A stretch of 64,000 nt of DNA, taken from CBDFKK01 sp965248815. GTDB lineage: Bacteria > Pseudomonadota > Alphaproteobacteria > SMXP01. Shown in pieces: positions 35,326 through 44,260 of the stretch; positions within the stretch are counted from its first letter, which is position 1, and every line of letters begins with the position of its first letter. Position numbers and translations under genes: made by a program. The stretch lies in NCBI GenBank assembly GCA_965248815.1, contig CBDFKK010000006.1, positions 62,001-126,000 on the forward strand, given 5' to 3'. The notes below the pieces were generated by a model. It had not been told where the DNA came from. It made no database searches and was given only the letters and a program-made list of their open reading frames with translations.

Positions 35326-35538
35326 CAGGGGCTGAAATCCACTTATCCGCAGTCCGAAAGTTGTTCAAACAAACCGAACCACCTCTTGGTGCAGGCTGGT
35401 CTGCGATCTCTCAACTAAATGCCATTGAACTTTCAATAACGACTCATCAGACTCTTGATCAAGATACGTAGCCTTCCATGACAAAGTAGCGAAATAGCGA
35501 CGGGGTAAACTTCTTATCGTGACAACGCGGGGTCAATT

Positions 35539-36204
35539 ATGGGCACTTTTCTAGATGGAATTTCTTGGATTTGGGTGGCGGTTGCATTTTTGACGCCGCT
35601 GCTGTTCGGCTTTGTGTGTGGAACGCTATTTCGATTTATAATTCGCATGTTCGGATTGAAGTCGCGGCGTTGGCGGACGTTGATCGCTCTTTTTTCTATA
35701 CCGGCCGTATACCTCTTTGTCGGCGCGGGCTTGGCATTCTTTTCCGAACAATCCAAGGAAATCATCTTGGGCGTGGCGCTACTTCACATCTTATATGCCT
35801 TGTATCATCTGTCCGGCGCCATCCGGCAGGGTGCGGGAGCGTTCGTGGCGGGTATCGTCGGAGCTGCAGGTGGACTCATTGTGTCGGCACTTGGATATTT
35901 CGCCGCCTACAGCTTGGTTGGCCAAATCAATACGGCGCGCTTCTCGAGCGGCATACCGGTTGAACTGTCGGCGGACCCCGTGATTGGCATTTTTCAAACC
36001 GTCAACGGCTGGTATGTCGGAGAGGTCGTTCCCTTCGTGAATGGCCTCTTGGTTGCGGCAAGCCCGACGCTTAGTTCGGCGTCCGCCTACCTTCCTGACA
36101 TTATGGTCGGAGTCGTCTCGAGTTTGATTGCGAGCCTACTTTTGTCTCGGCGCGGGGAACGCCCTTGGCAGCCTAGGGCTTCGCCGACGATCGGTCCGGG
36201 CTAG
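35539..36204 (+). CDS. Uncharacterised polytopic membrane protein
   Basis: The 221-residue protein has about six hydrophobic segments: IWVAVAFLTPLLFGFVCGTL, LIALFSIPAVYLFVGAGLAF, ILGVALLHILYALYHL, AFVAGIVGAAGGLIVSALGY, a segment near FVNGLLVAA and IMVGVVSSLIASLLL. The tail is basic and Pro-rich. No transporter family motif is evident. It starts about 150 bases after IS copy C and is intact. Confidence 0.65.
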   Translation: MGTFLDGISWIWVAVAFLTPLLFGFVCGTLFRFIIRMFGLKSRRWRTLIALFSIPAVYLFVGAGLAFFSEQSKEIILGVALLHILYALYHLSGAIRQGAGAFVAGIVGAAGGLIVSALGYFAAYSLVGQINTARFSSGIPVELSADPVIGIFQTVNGWYVGEVVPFVNGLLVAASPTLSSASAYLPDIMVGVVSSLIASLLLSRRGERPWQPRASPTIGPG

Positions 36205-36291
36205 ATAATTTATTTGGAGTCGCCAGGCGGCGGGCTAGAGTAGCGCGTTGTTCTTCAACGCCGTTAATTGGCCAAGCCAAAGGGACTTGCA

Positions 36292-36921
36292 GTGGGTCTT
36301 TCCGTCATTGGCACCGGCTTTGGCCGGACAGGCACGTTGTCCTTGAAGCAAGCCCTCGAGACATTGGGCGTCGGGCGCTGCTATCACATGATGGAAGTGA
36401 TCCAGAACCCGGCGCACATCCCAATATGGAGCGATGCCGCGGACGGTACGGCGATCGATTGGGAAGCCCTTTACGACGGATACAGCGCCACGGTGGATTA
36501 TCCCTCGACGCGATTTTGGCGCGAGCTGACGACCGCCTATCCCAATGCCAAAGTTATTCATACCGTGCGCGATCCCGCGCGCTGGTATGACAGCGCGATC
36601 AACACGATTTTTCAGCATATGAATTCACCACCGCCTGAAGTCTCTCTTCTGGCGTCACTGGTGGCAATGGCGCGCAAAGTCGTTTTCGAGCAGACATTCG
36701 ACGGCAGGATAGACGACCGGGACTATGCCATTGAGGTTTTTGAGCGGCATACGGAGGACGTAAAGCACGTGATTGATGTCGAGCGCTTGCTTATTTTCGA
36801 AGTGGCTGAAGGTTGGGAACCGCTTTGTACGTTTCTAGATTTACCTGTGCCCAGCGAGCCGTTTCCGCGGGCCAACGAACGCGAAGAGTTTCAAAAGAGA
36901 TTTGTAGACGACGTCAGTTAG
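36292..36921 (+). CDS. Sulfotransferase-family P-loop protein
   Basis: The 209-residue protein shows the PAPS 5'-phosphosulfate loop, GTGFGRTGTLSLKQAL, at the N-terminus, a 3'-phosphate motif in VIHTVRDPARWYDSA and a helical C-terminal part. This fits the short bacterial sulfotransferase (Sulfotransfer_4/17-like) group that sulfates small molecules or lipids. I chose the GTG at 36292, preceded by AAAGGGA. The longer TTG start adds only eight residues. It lies 34 bases before the serine hydrolase gene. Confidence 0.82.
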   Translation: MGLSVIGTGFGRTGTLSLKQALETLGVGRCYHMMEVIQNPAHIPIWSDAADGTAIDWEALYDGYSATVDYPSTRFWRELTTAYPNAKVIHTVRDPARWYDSAINTIFQHMNSPPPEVSLLASLVAMARKVVFEQTFDGRIDDRDYAIEVFERHTEDVKHVIDVERLLIFEVAEGWEPLCTFLDLPVPSEPFPRANEREEFQKRFVDDVS

Positions 36922-36955
36922 GGGCGTCGTCGTCAGGACGGGAAGAGAGACAATT

Positions 36956-38272
36956 ATGACCGGAGTGAAACATGCCATTTTTAACCGTGCCGCTCTTGCG
37001 ATCGGATGCGTTGTGGGGACGGCCTCTATGAGCGCGGCCAAGGACTTAGAACCGGCCGAACCGGAAAGCGTTGGGTTGCTAACGCAGTCCATTGACAAAT
37101 TGGCCGCCGACATGCGCGCCCTTGTTGACAACGGCAAGCGTTCCGGCATCGTCTCGGCCGTCGCTCGCAAAGGCAAGCTCGTCCATCTTCAGGCCTACGG
37201 CAAGCGAGACTTGGAAGAAGATTTGCCCATGGAGGAAGACACGCTCTTTCGGCTTTATTCCATGTCGCGGGCGATCACCGCGGTCGGGCTTTTGTCGCTT
37301 TACGAAGATGGCAAATACCAATTGGACGACCCGGTATCCAAATACGTTCCGGAATTCGCCACGACGCCGGTTCTCATCAAGCGGGATGAGACGGCGACTG
37401 TCGCGCAAACTACACCACTGACAATCTATCATCTGTTCACCTACACGGCCGGCTTCGGCTATCCGTTCAGCTATCCGCAATCTATAGGCGTGTCGTTCGA
37501 CAGCGTCTTAGGCGTTGATGACACGCTAGCGACCGGCATTCGCAATCTTGCAGGCTTTCCGCTGATGGATCAGCCAGGGGCCCGCTGGTATTACGGTTTC
37601 TCCGGCGATGCCTTGGGCCGTGTTGCAGAAGTGGCGGCGGGCCAACCCTACGATGAGATTCTGAAAGAACGGGTTTTCGATCCGTTGGGTATGACGGATA
37701 CCGGGTTCTATGTTGCGGACGACCAATGGGACCGTTTGGCGGAAGCCTATCGTCCCAATGAAGACGGCGTTTTGACGAACACCACGGCGACATTGCCGGT
37801 GATCAATTCGTACAAAGAAGGCAAACAAATGTTTTCCGGTGGCGGCGGTCTGGTCGGCACGGCCATGGACTATCTCCGCTTTGGGCAAATGCTTTTGAAT
37901 AAGGGCGAGCTTGACGGCGTGCGCGTGCTGAAACCTGAAACCGTCGAATTGATGACCCGAAATCATCTGACCGACGAACAAGGTCCGCTGAATTGGTATG
38001 CTGCGGGCAGAGGCACGCCTGACGACCCATGGTGGAATCAAGATGGTTATGGCTGGGGCCTGTCAATCGGCGTGCGTCTCGATGAAGGCCCCCACGGCGT
38101 GCCCGGCGGAAAAGGTGAAGTGCGTTGGGACGGGCTTGCTAATACAACGTTCTTTGTCGATCCGGAAAACGAGATCGTCGCCGTCGCCATGGCGCAATAT
38201 TTAGCGCCTGACCAAATCGATCTCGAACTTGTCTTGCGGCGCAATCTTTACGGTGCGCTGACGGAGGATTAG
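36956..38272 (+). CDS. Exported beta-lactamase-family serine hydrolase (atypical SxxR)
   Basis: The 438-residue protein has a signal segment (AALAIGCVVGTASMSAA) and the class C beta-lactamase/esterase fold: LFRLYSMSRAITAVGLLSLY, FTYTAGFGY, ARWYYGFSGDALGRVAE and, near the end, GGKGEVRWDGLANTTF. The usual catalytic SxxK reads SMSR, so the general-base lysine is replaced by arginine, while Tyr of the YxN-like motif is present. Activity is therefore uncertain. It ends in a four-base convergent overlap with the Grx-like gene. Confidence 0.85.
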   Translation: MTGVKHAIFNRAALAIGCVVGTASMSAAKDLEPAEPESVGLLTQSIDKLAADMRALVDNGKRSGIVSAVARKGKLVHLQAYGKRDLEEDLPMEEDTLFRLYSMSRAITAVGLLSLYEDGKYQLDDPVSKYVPEFATTPVLIKRDETATVAQTTPLTIYHLFTYTAGFGYPFSYPQSIGVSFDSVLGVDDTLATGIRNLAGFPLMDQPGARWYYGFSGDALGRVAEVAAGQPYDEILKERVFDPLGMTDTGFYVADDQWDRLAEAYRPNEDGVLTNTTATLPVINSYKEGKQMFSGGGGLVGTAMDYLRFGQMLLNKGELDGVRVLKPETVELMTRNHLTDEQGPLNWYAAGRGTPDDPWWNQDGYGWGLSIGVRLDEGPHGVPGGKGEVRWDGLANTTFFVDPENEIVAVAMAQYLAPDQIDLELVLRRNLYGALTED

Positions 38273-39039
38273 TCGCCCAGCTCGACTTCGTCGTCATAGA
38301 CGTGATCGGGTAGGGGCAGACCGTCGAGTTCGCGGGGTCCAAGCGGGCCGTCCGGTTCAATACCTTGCAGGCGTAAGACGTCCATAAGTTGTCGCGCGTG
38401 TTGCGCTGCATGCCAGGCTGTTCGCTCCAGCACGTTTTCCATAGGCTGCTTCCCGTAATACGTGGAAACTCTTTCCGGCAACGCCGTTTGAGCTTTTTGC
38501 CACCAATCGCCAAAATCATGCCGCACACTGTCTCCGAAAGCAGCGATGTCGGCGCCGCTTGCTAAGTCTTTCGGCGTGCGTCGTTCGAAATGTTCGTAAG
38601 TTAATTCGCCGTCTTGTGCTGCATCGAGGAAAGCTTGAGCGATCATGAAAATATGGTAGGCGAGATCGCCGTAGGTGCGGTCGCGGCCGGGCAATTTGGT
38701 TGCCAATGTTTTGAGCGGCAATTGCCGTCCATAGCGCTGCGCTGCGGCAAGCACGAGATCGAGCTTTTGGACCAGCACGGGCGGCGCAAGGCGCACGTGT
38801 GTTAACTCGACGCCGACAAAGGCCGCAAGATCGTCCAGATCTTGCGCCATCACATAGTCTGCACCCCGCGCTACAACCGGCACGGTCTTCAGCCCCATTT
38901 GGGCGAGCTCGTCCATGGTGCCCGCGGCCTCGCGCACATTTATCGAGTCGAACGCAATGCCGTTTGAGGTCAAAAACTCCTTGGCGCGCAAGCAACTTGA
39001 ACATCCTGGCTGCCAATAGACTTTGAATTGAGTGCTCAT
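38269..39039 (-). CDS. Glutaredoxin-DinB-like fusion protein
   Basis: The 256-residue protein begins with a glutaredoxin fold (KVYWQPGCSSCLRAKEFL, active CxxC at Cys12 and Cys15 approximately; TVPVV cis-Pro motif). The rest, from about residue 85, is a four-helix DinB/mycothiol-transferase-like domain, with AYHIFMIAQAFLDAA and the later WHAAQHARQLMDVLRLQGIE whose histidines could bind a metal. It probably handles thiol adducts in the cytoplasm. The start at 39039 (MSTQFKVYW) is chosen because the longer frame has no conserved residues. It is divergent from the NTF2-like gene. Confidence 0.8.
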   Translation of the reverse strand: MSTQFKVYWQPGCSSCLRAKEFLTSNGIAFDSINVREAAGTMDELAQMGLKTVPVVARGADYVMAQDLDDLAAFVGVELTHVRLAPPVLVQKLDLVLAAAQRYGRQLPLKTLATKLPGRDRTYGDLAYHIFMIAQAFLDAAQDGELTYEHFERRTPKDLASGADIAAFGDSVRHDFGDWWQKAQTALPERVSTYYGKQPMENVLERTAWHAAQHARQLMDVLRLQGIEPDGPLGPRELDGLPLPDHVYDDEVELGD

Positions 39040-39204
39040 GGCCGAAAGGGCCTCATACGGGCGGCATTGCTTTATCAGCTTATCTTTCACTTTCTGATGT
39101 GGCAAAGAGCCATTCGTCATCCGGGCCGATTTATCTCCCTCAATGAGAGCTGCTGCGTCACAATAGGCGGCGACGCAGAAATTCATAACGAGGGAGAGAG
39201 TCAA

Positions 39205-39813
39205 ATGGACGATCGAAACGAAGACGAAAAAGTGAATCGGCGGGACGCGTTGGGTACCGGCGCAGGTCTTGCGGGATTGGCGGCTTTGGCGGCAATGGAC
39301 TTGGGTGATGCGGAAGCCGCGGAAGATAACGCTGAGCTGGTCGCGGAAATCGAAGAAGTGCTCAAGCAAACCGAAGCGCGCTGGAATAGCGGCAGCCGCG
39401 ATACGCTCAAAGAAATGTGGGACGCGGACGATCCGGAGCCCTGGTACGTGCCGGAAGAATATCGTGAACCGTTTATGTCGTGGGCCGAGATCGATGAATA
39501 TTGGAATCCCAAGACAAGTGGGCTCGAGTACTTCCAATGGGGGTTTTCGAACGTTCGTGCCAAGCGCCTTGCGCCGGACATTGCGCTCGCGATGTTCGAT
39601 CACTTTTATGAACTAAAAGTCAAAGGGGACAAGCAAGTGCCGTGGGGCGGCTTTGACCGATGTCTAGCTATCTTCCGCAAGAAGCCCGAAGGTTGGCGGC
39701 ATATTCTTTATGCTCAATGTCCTTTGGGGGCCGAAACCTATATGCGCGCTTTGCGTGAGCAAATGGTCAAGCCTGGCTTTGATGCGTGGAAAGCCCGGGT
39801 CGAGGAGGGCTAG
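39205..39813 (+). CDS. Tat-exported SnoaL/NTF2-like protein
   Basis: The 202-residue protein starts MDDRNEDEKVNRRDALGTGA with a twin-arginine signal (NRRDALG, hydrophobic AGLAGLAALAA), then a SnoaL/NTF2-like single domain: ARWNSGSRDTLKEMWDADDP, WAEIDEYW, RLAPDIALAMFDHFYELKV. ATG 39205 has GGGAGAGAG upstream. Such domains act as isomerases, dehydratases or ligand carriers. A broken paralogue without the Tat signal is at 21951. It ends one base before the convergent hydrolase gene. Confidence 0.8.
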   Translation: MDDRNEDEKVNRRDALGTGAGLAGLAALAAMDLGDAEAAEDNAELVAEIEEVLKQTEARWNSGSRDTLKEMWDADDPEPWYVPEEYREPFMSWAEIDEYWNPKTSGLEYFQWGFSNVRAKRLAPDIALAMFDHFYELKVKGDKQVPWGGFDRCLAIFRKKPEGWRHILYAQCPLGAETYMRALREQMVKPGFDAWKARVEEG

Positions 39814-39814
39814 G

Positions 39815-41521
39815 TCACTCCCGTAAGAAATCCAAGGCGGCCGAGACGAGGGCGTCCGTTTCTTCCGGTCTCTCTCTTGTTTGACCGTTGGGAGCGATCT
39901 TCGACGCTTCGTCAGCCCAGGCGTAGAGGGGATCTCGTTCTGCGCTGAACACCAACGTGGGCGCGTTCAGCAATGCTAAGCGCTCAGCGACCGGATAGGC
40001 GATTGCCGCAAGGCAGGGTTGCTCATAAATATCGCGCTGTTTGAATGTATCAAACAGGCGGGCTTGGCGCAGCTCCGGGTCGAGGGTTTGGTCACGCCAA
40101 CGAATGGCGTCGCGCGACAGCTCGTACCAGGGAAATGATTGTTCCGCGTTGCGCAACATGTGCCAGGCGCGGACAAGGTGCCCGCCCTCCCAGGTCGGCT
40201 CGAGGGATGGACAATAACGTCCAATCATTGCGGCACGCTCGCTGTTACCCAATAAAAAGCCACCGTCGAGAATGATTTTGCCGATCCTGTCCGGCGCGCT
40301 TAGCGCCAGTTCGATGGCAAACGGCATGGCGGTGCCTGGGGCGTAAATATCGATTCGATCCATATCCAACGCGGCCAATGCTTCTTTGAGTGCGGCCACG
40401 TAATCGATGACGGTCGGTTTCTTAAGAGAGAGCCGATCGGACTCGCCGGTGCCCGGCAGATCGAAGGTAATCGCGTAGCGCTTGCGCCCAAACGCTTCAA
40501 CAAGGGGCATCATGTGACTGTGAGCGCCCGGAACATCGTGAAGGACCAAGAGCGGCGGCTTGTCGGCATCACCTTCTTTGCACACAGCCATTTGACCGTG
40601 GCTGAGGTCGAGATAGGAGCGCTTCAATCCGGACGGAAAAACGCCGCCGGAACTGTCGCGCCGCTCGCCGGTCCATTCAGCTTCATCCCGGTGTCTTTCG
40701 AAAATCTCTTTGATCCGCGCCTTCCACACGTCGTCATCGGCGGGTAAGCGCTCGACGCTGCAGCAGTCGGGCAGCTCGGGTAGATTGTCCAACTGGCTCA
40801 AAAGAACGTCATCGGCGCGGCAAATGATGTTCGTGGGCACTTTCATCGCTTCAAGCAACTTGGCAGGCCGGAGGCGAAAGGCAGCGCTATAACCGATATG
40901 AAATTTGGGCCCGGCGTAGAACAAGTCCATGAGATGAGTTTGAATCTCGTCGGGCTCGCGGAAGTCCAAATCGAGGCGTGTTTGCCGTGTCCGGATGTGC
41001 CAGGGAAAATGGCGAAACTGATCGCTCATTTTCGACCAGCACTTAGTCAAATGCGTGCCATCGTCCTCGACCTCGTAGCTCTTCATATAGCCTTTCAAAA
41101 ACTCGTCATCGTTTTCAGAGATCACGGAGATTCCGTCGAGCAGAATGCACGTCATCAAATCAGAATGTCGCGTAGCAAGCTCAATGGCGATCTTGGCGCT
41201 GGTATGGGTGCCGTAAGCGGAACATTGCGCGATGCCGAGCGCGCGCATGGTCTGGGCAATGGCGTCGGCTGTATCGGCGATGACCAATGGATCGTTGGGC
41301 AAGGCGTCGGACAGACCGAAGCCGGGGGAGTCGAATTCGAATACGGTGAACCGGTCGCTTAACCACTCGATTAAGGGAATCAGGAGGACCGACGAGCGCG
41401 GTGAGTCGTGCAAGAGAACGAGAGGCGGCCCGGAACCGGCAGTCCGGTAATGCATGTGGCGGTCTTCAACGCGCACATAGCCCTTCTTAATCACTGAGTG
41501 GCCGTCTGAAGTCGTGGTCAT
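39815..41521 (-). CDS. Tandem alpha/beta-hydrolase-fold protein lacking nucleophile serines
   Basis: The 568-residue protein contains two consecutive alpha/beta-hydrolase domains, each with an oxyanion start and lid (first: GPPLVLLHDSPRSSVLLIPL; second: KPPLLVLHDVPGAHSHMMPL). At the nucleophile elbow the first has AYGTHTSAK (Thr-His-Thr instead of x-Ser-x) and the second YAPGTAMPF (Gly in place of Ser). Neither has a GxSxG. The late Asp and a His are partly kept. It is most likely a non-hydrolytic binding or lyase/cofactor-free protein, or one using another residue. It is cytoplasmic and single-gene. Confidence 0.8.
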   Translation of the reverse strand: MTTTSDGHSVIKKGYVRVEDRHMHYRTAGSGPPLVLLHDSPRSSVLLIPLIEWLSDRFTVFEFDSPGFGLSDALPNDPLVIADTADAIAQTMRALGIAQCSAYGTHTSAKIAIELATRHSDLMTCILLDGISVISENDDEFLKGYMKSYEVEDDGTHLTKCWSKMSDQFRHFPWHIRTRQTRLDLDFREPDEIQTHLMDLFYAGPKFHIGYSAAFRLRPAKLLEAMKVPTNIICRADDVLLSQLDNLPELPDCCSVERLPADDDVWKARIKEIFERHRDEAEWTGERRDSSGGVFPSGLKRSYLDLSHGQMAVCKEGDADKPPLLVLHDVPGAHSHMMPLVEAFGRKRYAITFDLPGTGESDRLSLKKPTVIDYVAALKEALAALDMDRIDIYAPGTAMPFAIELALSAPDRIGKIILDGGFLLGNSERAAMIGRYCPSLEPTWEGGHLVRAWHMLRNAEQSFPWYELSRDAIRWRDQTLDPELRQARLFDTFKQRDIYEQPCLAAIAYPVAERLALLNAPTLVFSAERDPLYAWADEASKIAPNGQTRERPEETDALVSAALDFLRE

Positions 41522-41652
41522 AAGACTCTTATTTCATTGGGAAAAGTGGTGGGACGGGCGTTATGGCCGGAGCCCGATTAGAGCCTCGAACCAGGCCGAG
41601 GGCAATGCTAGAAATTCACACGGGCCTACCCCAGTTCAACTATTGATTAGGC

Positions 41653-42462
41653 ATGACCGCAGCTAAAACCATCGTCATAACCGGAAGCACGCGCGGCATT
41701 GGTTATGGTCTGGCGCAAGAATTTGCCCGCCGGGGCCACAACGTCGTCGTCAGCGGCCGGGCTCAAGACGATTGTGACCAAGCGGTGCAATCGATTGGCA
41801 CCGGCAATCCTAGCGCAACTTTGCTCGGTGTTGCATGCGATGTGCGGTCCGCCGGACAGATACAAAATCTATGGACTGCAAGCGCGGCGGCGCTCGGTTC
41901 GATCGACATTTGGATCAACAATGCGGGGCTTGCCCATGAGACCCACCGTCTTTGGGAGCAGCCGGCGGAACGCGTGGAAGCGGTCATTATGACCAATCTC
42001 ACCGGCCTCATGTTGGCATGCCAAGTCGCCATCAAAGGCATGATTGCGCAAGGCGGCGGTCAAATTTACAATCTTACGGGCTTTGGCCGCACGGGTATGA
42101 AGCGCGCAGGCATGACTCTATACGGCACGTCAAAGCGCGGCGTCGACTATGCAACAAAGTCGTTGGCTTTAGAGCTGAAGGGAACGCCGGTGCAGATTTC
42201 GCAGATCAACCCCGGCATGGTGATCACCGACATGACCCGAGAGGGTTACACCAGCACTACGGAAAATCAGGCCCAGATTGCGCGCATCTACAACATATTG
42301 GGCGAGACGCCGGAAGCCACAGCGCGCGTCGTGGTCGATAAAGTGCTTGCAAACACTAAGAACGGTGCACTCATCTTGCGAGATTCGAGACTCAAGAAGT
42401 TAAGCCGCTGGCTGATGGCGCCACTCCGCAAGCGAGACGTGTTTCAAGTCCCGCCTGAGTGA
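41653..42462 (+). CDS. Short-chain dehydrogenase/reductase (SDR)
   Basis: The 269-residue NAD(P)-dependent oxidoreductase has the Rossmann motif TGSTRGIGYG, NNAG in INNAGLAHE, and the catalytic YxxxK as LYGTSKRG. The IYNLTGFGR segment fills the place of the Ser-bearing strand but has Thr-Gly, which is unusual. C-terminal MAPLRKRDVF suggests membrane association. It is followed by the converging chelatase-like gene at a distance of two bases. The substrate is unknown. Confidence 0.88.
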   Translation: MTAAKTIVITGSTRGIGYGLAQEFARRGHNVVVSGRAQDDCDQAVQSIGTGNPSATLLGVACDVRSAGQIQNLWTASAAALGSIDIWINNAGLAHETHRLWEQPAERVEAVIMTNLTGLMLACQVAIKGMIAQGGGQIYNLTGFGRTGMKRAGMTLYGTSKRGVDYATKSLALELKGTPVQISQINPGMVITDMTREGYTSTTENQAQIARIYNILGETPEATARVVVDKVLANTKNGALILRDSRLKKLSRWLMAPLRKRDVFQVPPE

Positions 42463-42464
42463 CC

Positions 42465-43550
42465 TTAAGAGCCGGCGAGGGCCTTTTCCACGGCGAGCCC
42501 GATCCATTCAATATATTTAGGATGCTCGGTCATGCCTTTTTCCGCAAAGACGTAGTCGAGGCCGCGTAGATCCGTGCGGATGTGAGCTTGCAAACCATGG
42601 GATGAACTAACCAACGGGACTACGATCGGCGTTTGCCCTTTACGCTCGGCGGTCTGCACCCAACGGCGCAATTGGCGCACATTGGTTTCGCGAACGGCGG
42701 GAATCGCATCGTCCATCAAATTGATCATTTTCACTTCGGCAAACTCGTTCTTTGCACTAATCCGATCCACATGAGCCTGGACGATTGCTAAATCGAGCTC
42801 ATTATCGTCAAGCTCTTCCGGCCCGTGGCCGACAATGATGACGACTTCGTTGGCCGGGTCTTGGCTCACTTCTTTGACGTGGTCATAGAGGATGTCGGTA
42901 ATCAACGGGTGCTCGGCATAGTGATCCGTAATGATTATTTCGACTTCCGGCTCCGCTAAGGGGGGCACGGTCAAATATGTGGATTCGTCTCGCATATTGA
43001 AAATGTATTTCCATTGACGGGTGAGACTGTTGTACTCCGTTGGCCCGGCCACGGGCACGGCAACAATCTTGCGTACGCCCCGTGCCTTGAGGTCCGCAAC
43101 GGCCGCCTGTATATGCGCCGACGTCATCATGGCCATGCCGTAGCCAATGGCAGTCGGGCGCTGTTGGGCTAGAGGCTCGACCGAGCCTTTCAACATTTTG
43201 TCGCTGTTTTCGCCGACACCGTGAGCCAAAATCAAAACGCCGATATCGCCCTGCATATCGAGGTCACTGACATACCAGGCATAGTTGGGTCCCATGGTCG
43301 ACATATTGAGTTCGACTTCCGGCTGACTCAGAACTCTGTAAAGCGCGATTTTCTCGCGCAGCGCAGCCAAGGTTTCATCGTCGAGCCGATGGCGCACTTG
43401 ATAGCTCTCAAGACGCTTTCCTTCGGCATCCATCTGCGGGATGGCGTTGTGGTCGTGTTGGGAGTGATCCTGTGCGAGGCCGGTTGAAGCAACAGCGCTC
43501 ACCGCGAGACAGACGAGTGCGCCTTTCAAGGTCAGTTTGTGCTGAGTCAT
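42465..43550 (-). CDS. Exported CbiX/sirohydrochlorin-chelatase-like protein
   Basis: The 361-residue protein has a signal peptide (GALVCLAVSAVASTGLA) and a His-rich start, DHSQHDHN. It shows two CbiX-type half-sites: VLILAHGVGENSDK with VAVPVAGPTEYNSL, and VVIIVGHGPEELDDNE with SSSHGLQAHIRTDLRGLDYV. The catalytic histidines (AHG, GHG and the later AHIRTDL) are in place. Cytosolic CbiX inserts cobalt or iron into sirohydrochlorin. This one is exported and ends a six-gene operon with a LolD/FtsX transporter. It probably binds a metal or tetrapyrrole in the periplasm. Confidence 0.82.
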   Translation of the reverse strand: MTQHKLTLKGALVCLAVSAVASTGLAQDHSQHDHNAIPQMDAEGKRLESYQVRHRLDDETLAALREKIALYRVLSQPEVELNMSTMGPNYAWYVSDLDMQGDIGVLILAHGVGENSDKMLKGSVEPLAQQRPTAIGYGMAMMTSAHIQAAVADLKARGVRKIVAVPVAGPTEYNSLTRQWKYIFNMRDESTYLTVPPLAEPEVEIIITDHYAEHPLITDILYDHVKEVSQDPANEVVIIVGHGPEELDDNELDLAIVQAHVDRISAKNEFAEVKMINLMDDAIPAVRETNVRQLRRWVQTAERKGQTPIVVPLVSSSHGLQAHIRTDLRGLDYVFAEKGMTEHPKYIEWIGLAVEKALAGS

Positions 43551-43570
43551 CGTTCGATCCTTCTTTCTTA

Positions 43571-44260
43571 CTAAGCGGCTGCAGGAGCCTCATTCGAAAG
43601 CTTGCCATCGCTAATGTGGACAATGCGATCGGCGCTTTCCAGCATGCTCATGTCATGGGTGACCATGGCGGTTGCTATATCATGCTCGTGACACGCCTGC
43701 GCGAGTAGCTCGACGGTTTTCTGACCCCGATTGTGATCCAGCATCGACGTTGGCTCATCGACTAGGAGCACTTTCGGGTCTGACATGAGCGCACGCGCGA
43801 TGCCGATCCGTTGACGCTCGCCGCCCGACAAATGTTCCGGCCGCCGCGACTTACAATGTGAGACGCCCACTTCATCGAGCAGTTTGAGCGCCCGCTCATG
43901 GTCTTTTCCATTAGGTCTGCGGCCCTGGACATGCACCGTCAGCATCAATTGATTGAGGGCCGTCAGCGATGGTACCAAATTCGATTGCTGAAAAACAAAG
44001 CCGATGTCTTTGCGGCGCACTTCCGACAATTCAGATCGGGAAAGCTTTGATATATCCGTGCCGTCGATGAGAATTTGCCCGCTCGTGGGTGTGCGTAAGC
44101 CACCGCAAACGGCGAGCAGGCTCGACTTGCCCGCGCCGGACGGGCCCACGATCGCGACGAGTTCGCCGGGGTCGATTTCCAACGAAACATCATCAAGAAC
44201 TTTTAATTTCTGGTCACCGTCGCCCAGCACAAGGGTCGTGTTTATAATTTGCATGCTCAT
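43571..44260 (-). CDS. LolD/MacB-type ABC transporter ATP-binding protein
   Basis: The 229-residue nucleotide-binding protein has Walker A GPSGAGKSSLL, Q-loop FVFQQSNLVPSL, signature LSGGERQRIGIARAL, Walker B KVLLVDEPTSML and a His switch (MVTHDM). The family energises FtsX-type permeases that extract lipoproteins, peptides or heme-like molecules. It overlaps the permease gene by four bases (ATGA) and precedes the chelatase-like gene by 20 bases. Confidence 0.93.
   Translation of the reverse strand: MSMQIINTTLVLGDGDQKLKVLDDVSLEIDPGELVAIVGPSGAGKSSLLAVCGGLRTPTSGQILIDGTDISKLSRSELSEVRRKDIGFVFQQSNLVPSLTALNQLMLTVHVQGRRPNGKDHERALKLLDEVGVSHCKSRRPEHLSGGERQRIGIARALMSDPKVLLVDEPTSMLDHNRGQKTVELLAQACHEHDIATAMVTHDMSMLESADRIVHISDGKLSNEAPAAA

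Larger units (their letters stand above)
34101..35386 (+). mobile_element. IS3-family element copy C, complete, 1286 bp
   Basis: The ends are imperfect inverted repeats (AGAGGTGGCTCGGG at the left; AGAGGTGGTTCGG read inward from the right). A TGG trinucleotide lies on both sides (34098-34100 and 35387-35389), a 3-bp duplication consistent with the IS3 family. Both ORFs are intact, so this is the youngest-looking copy in the window. Confidence 0.94.
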
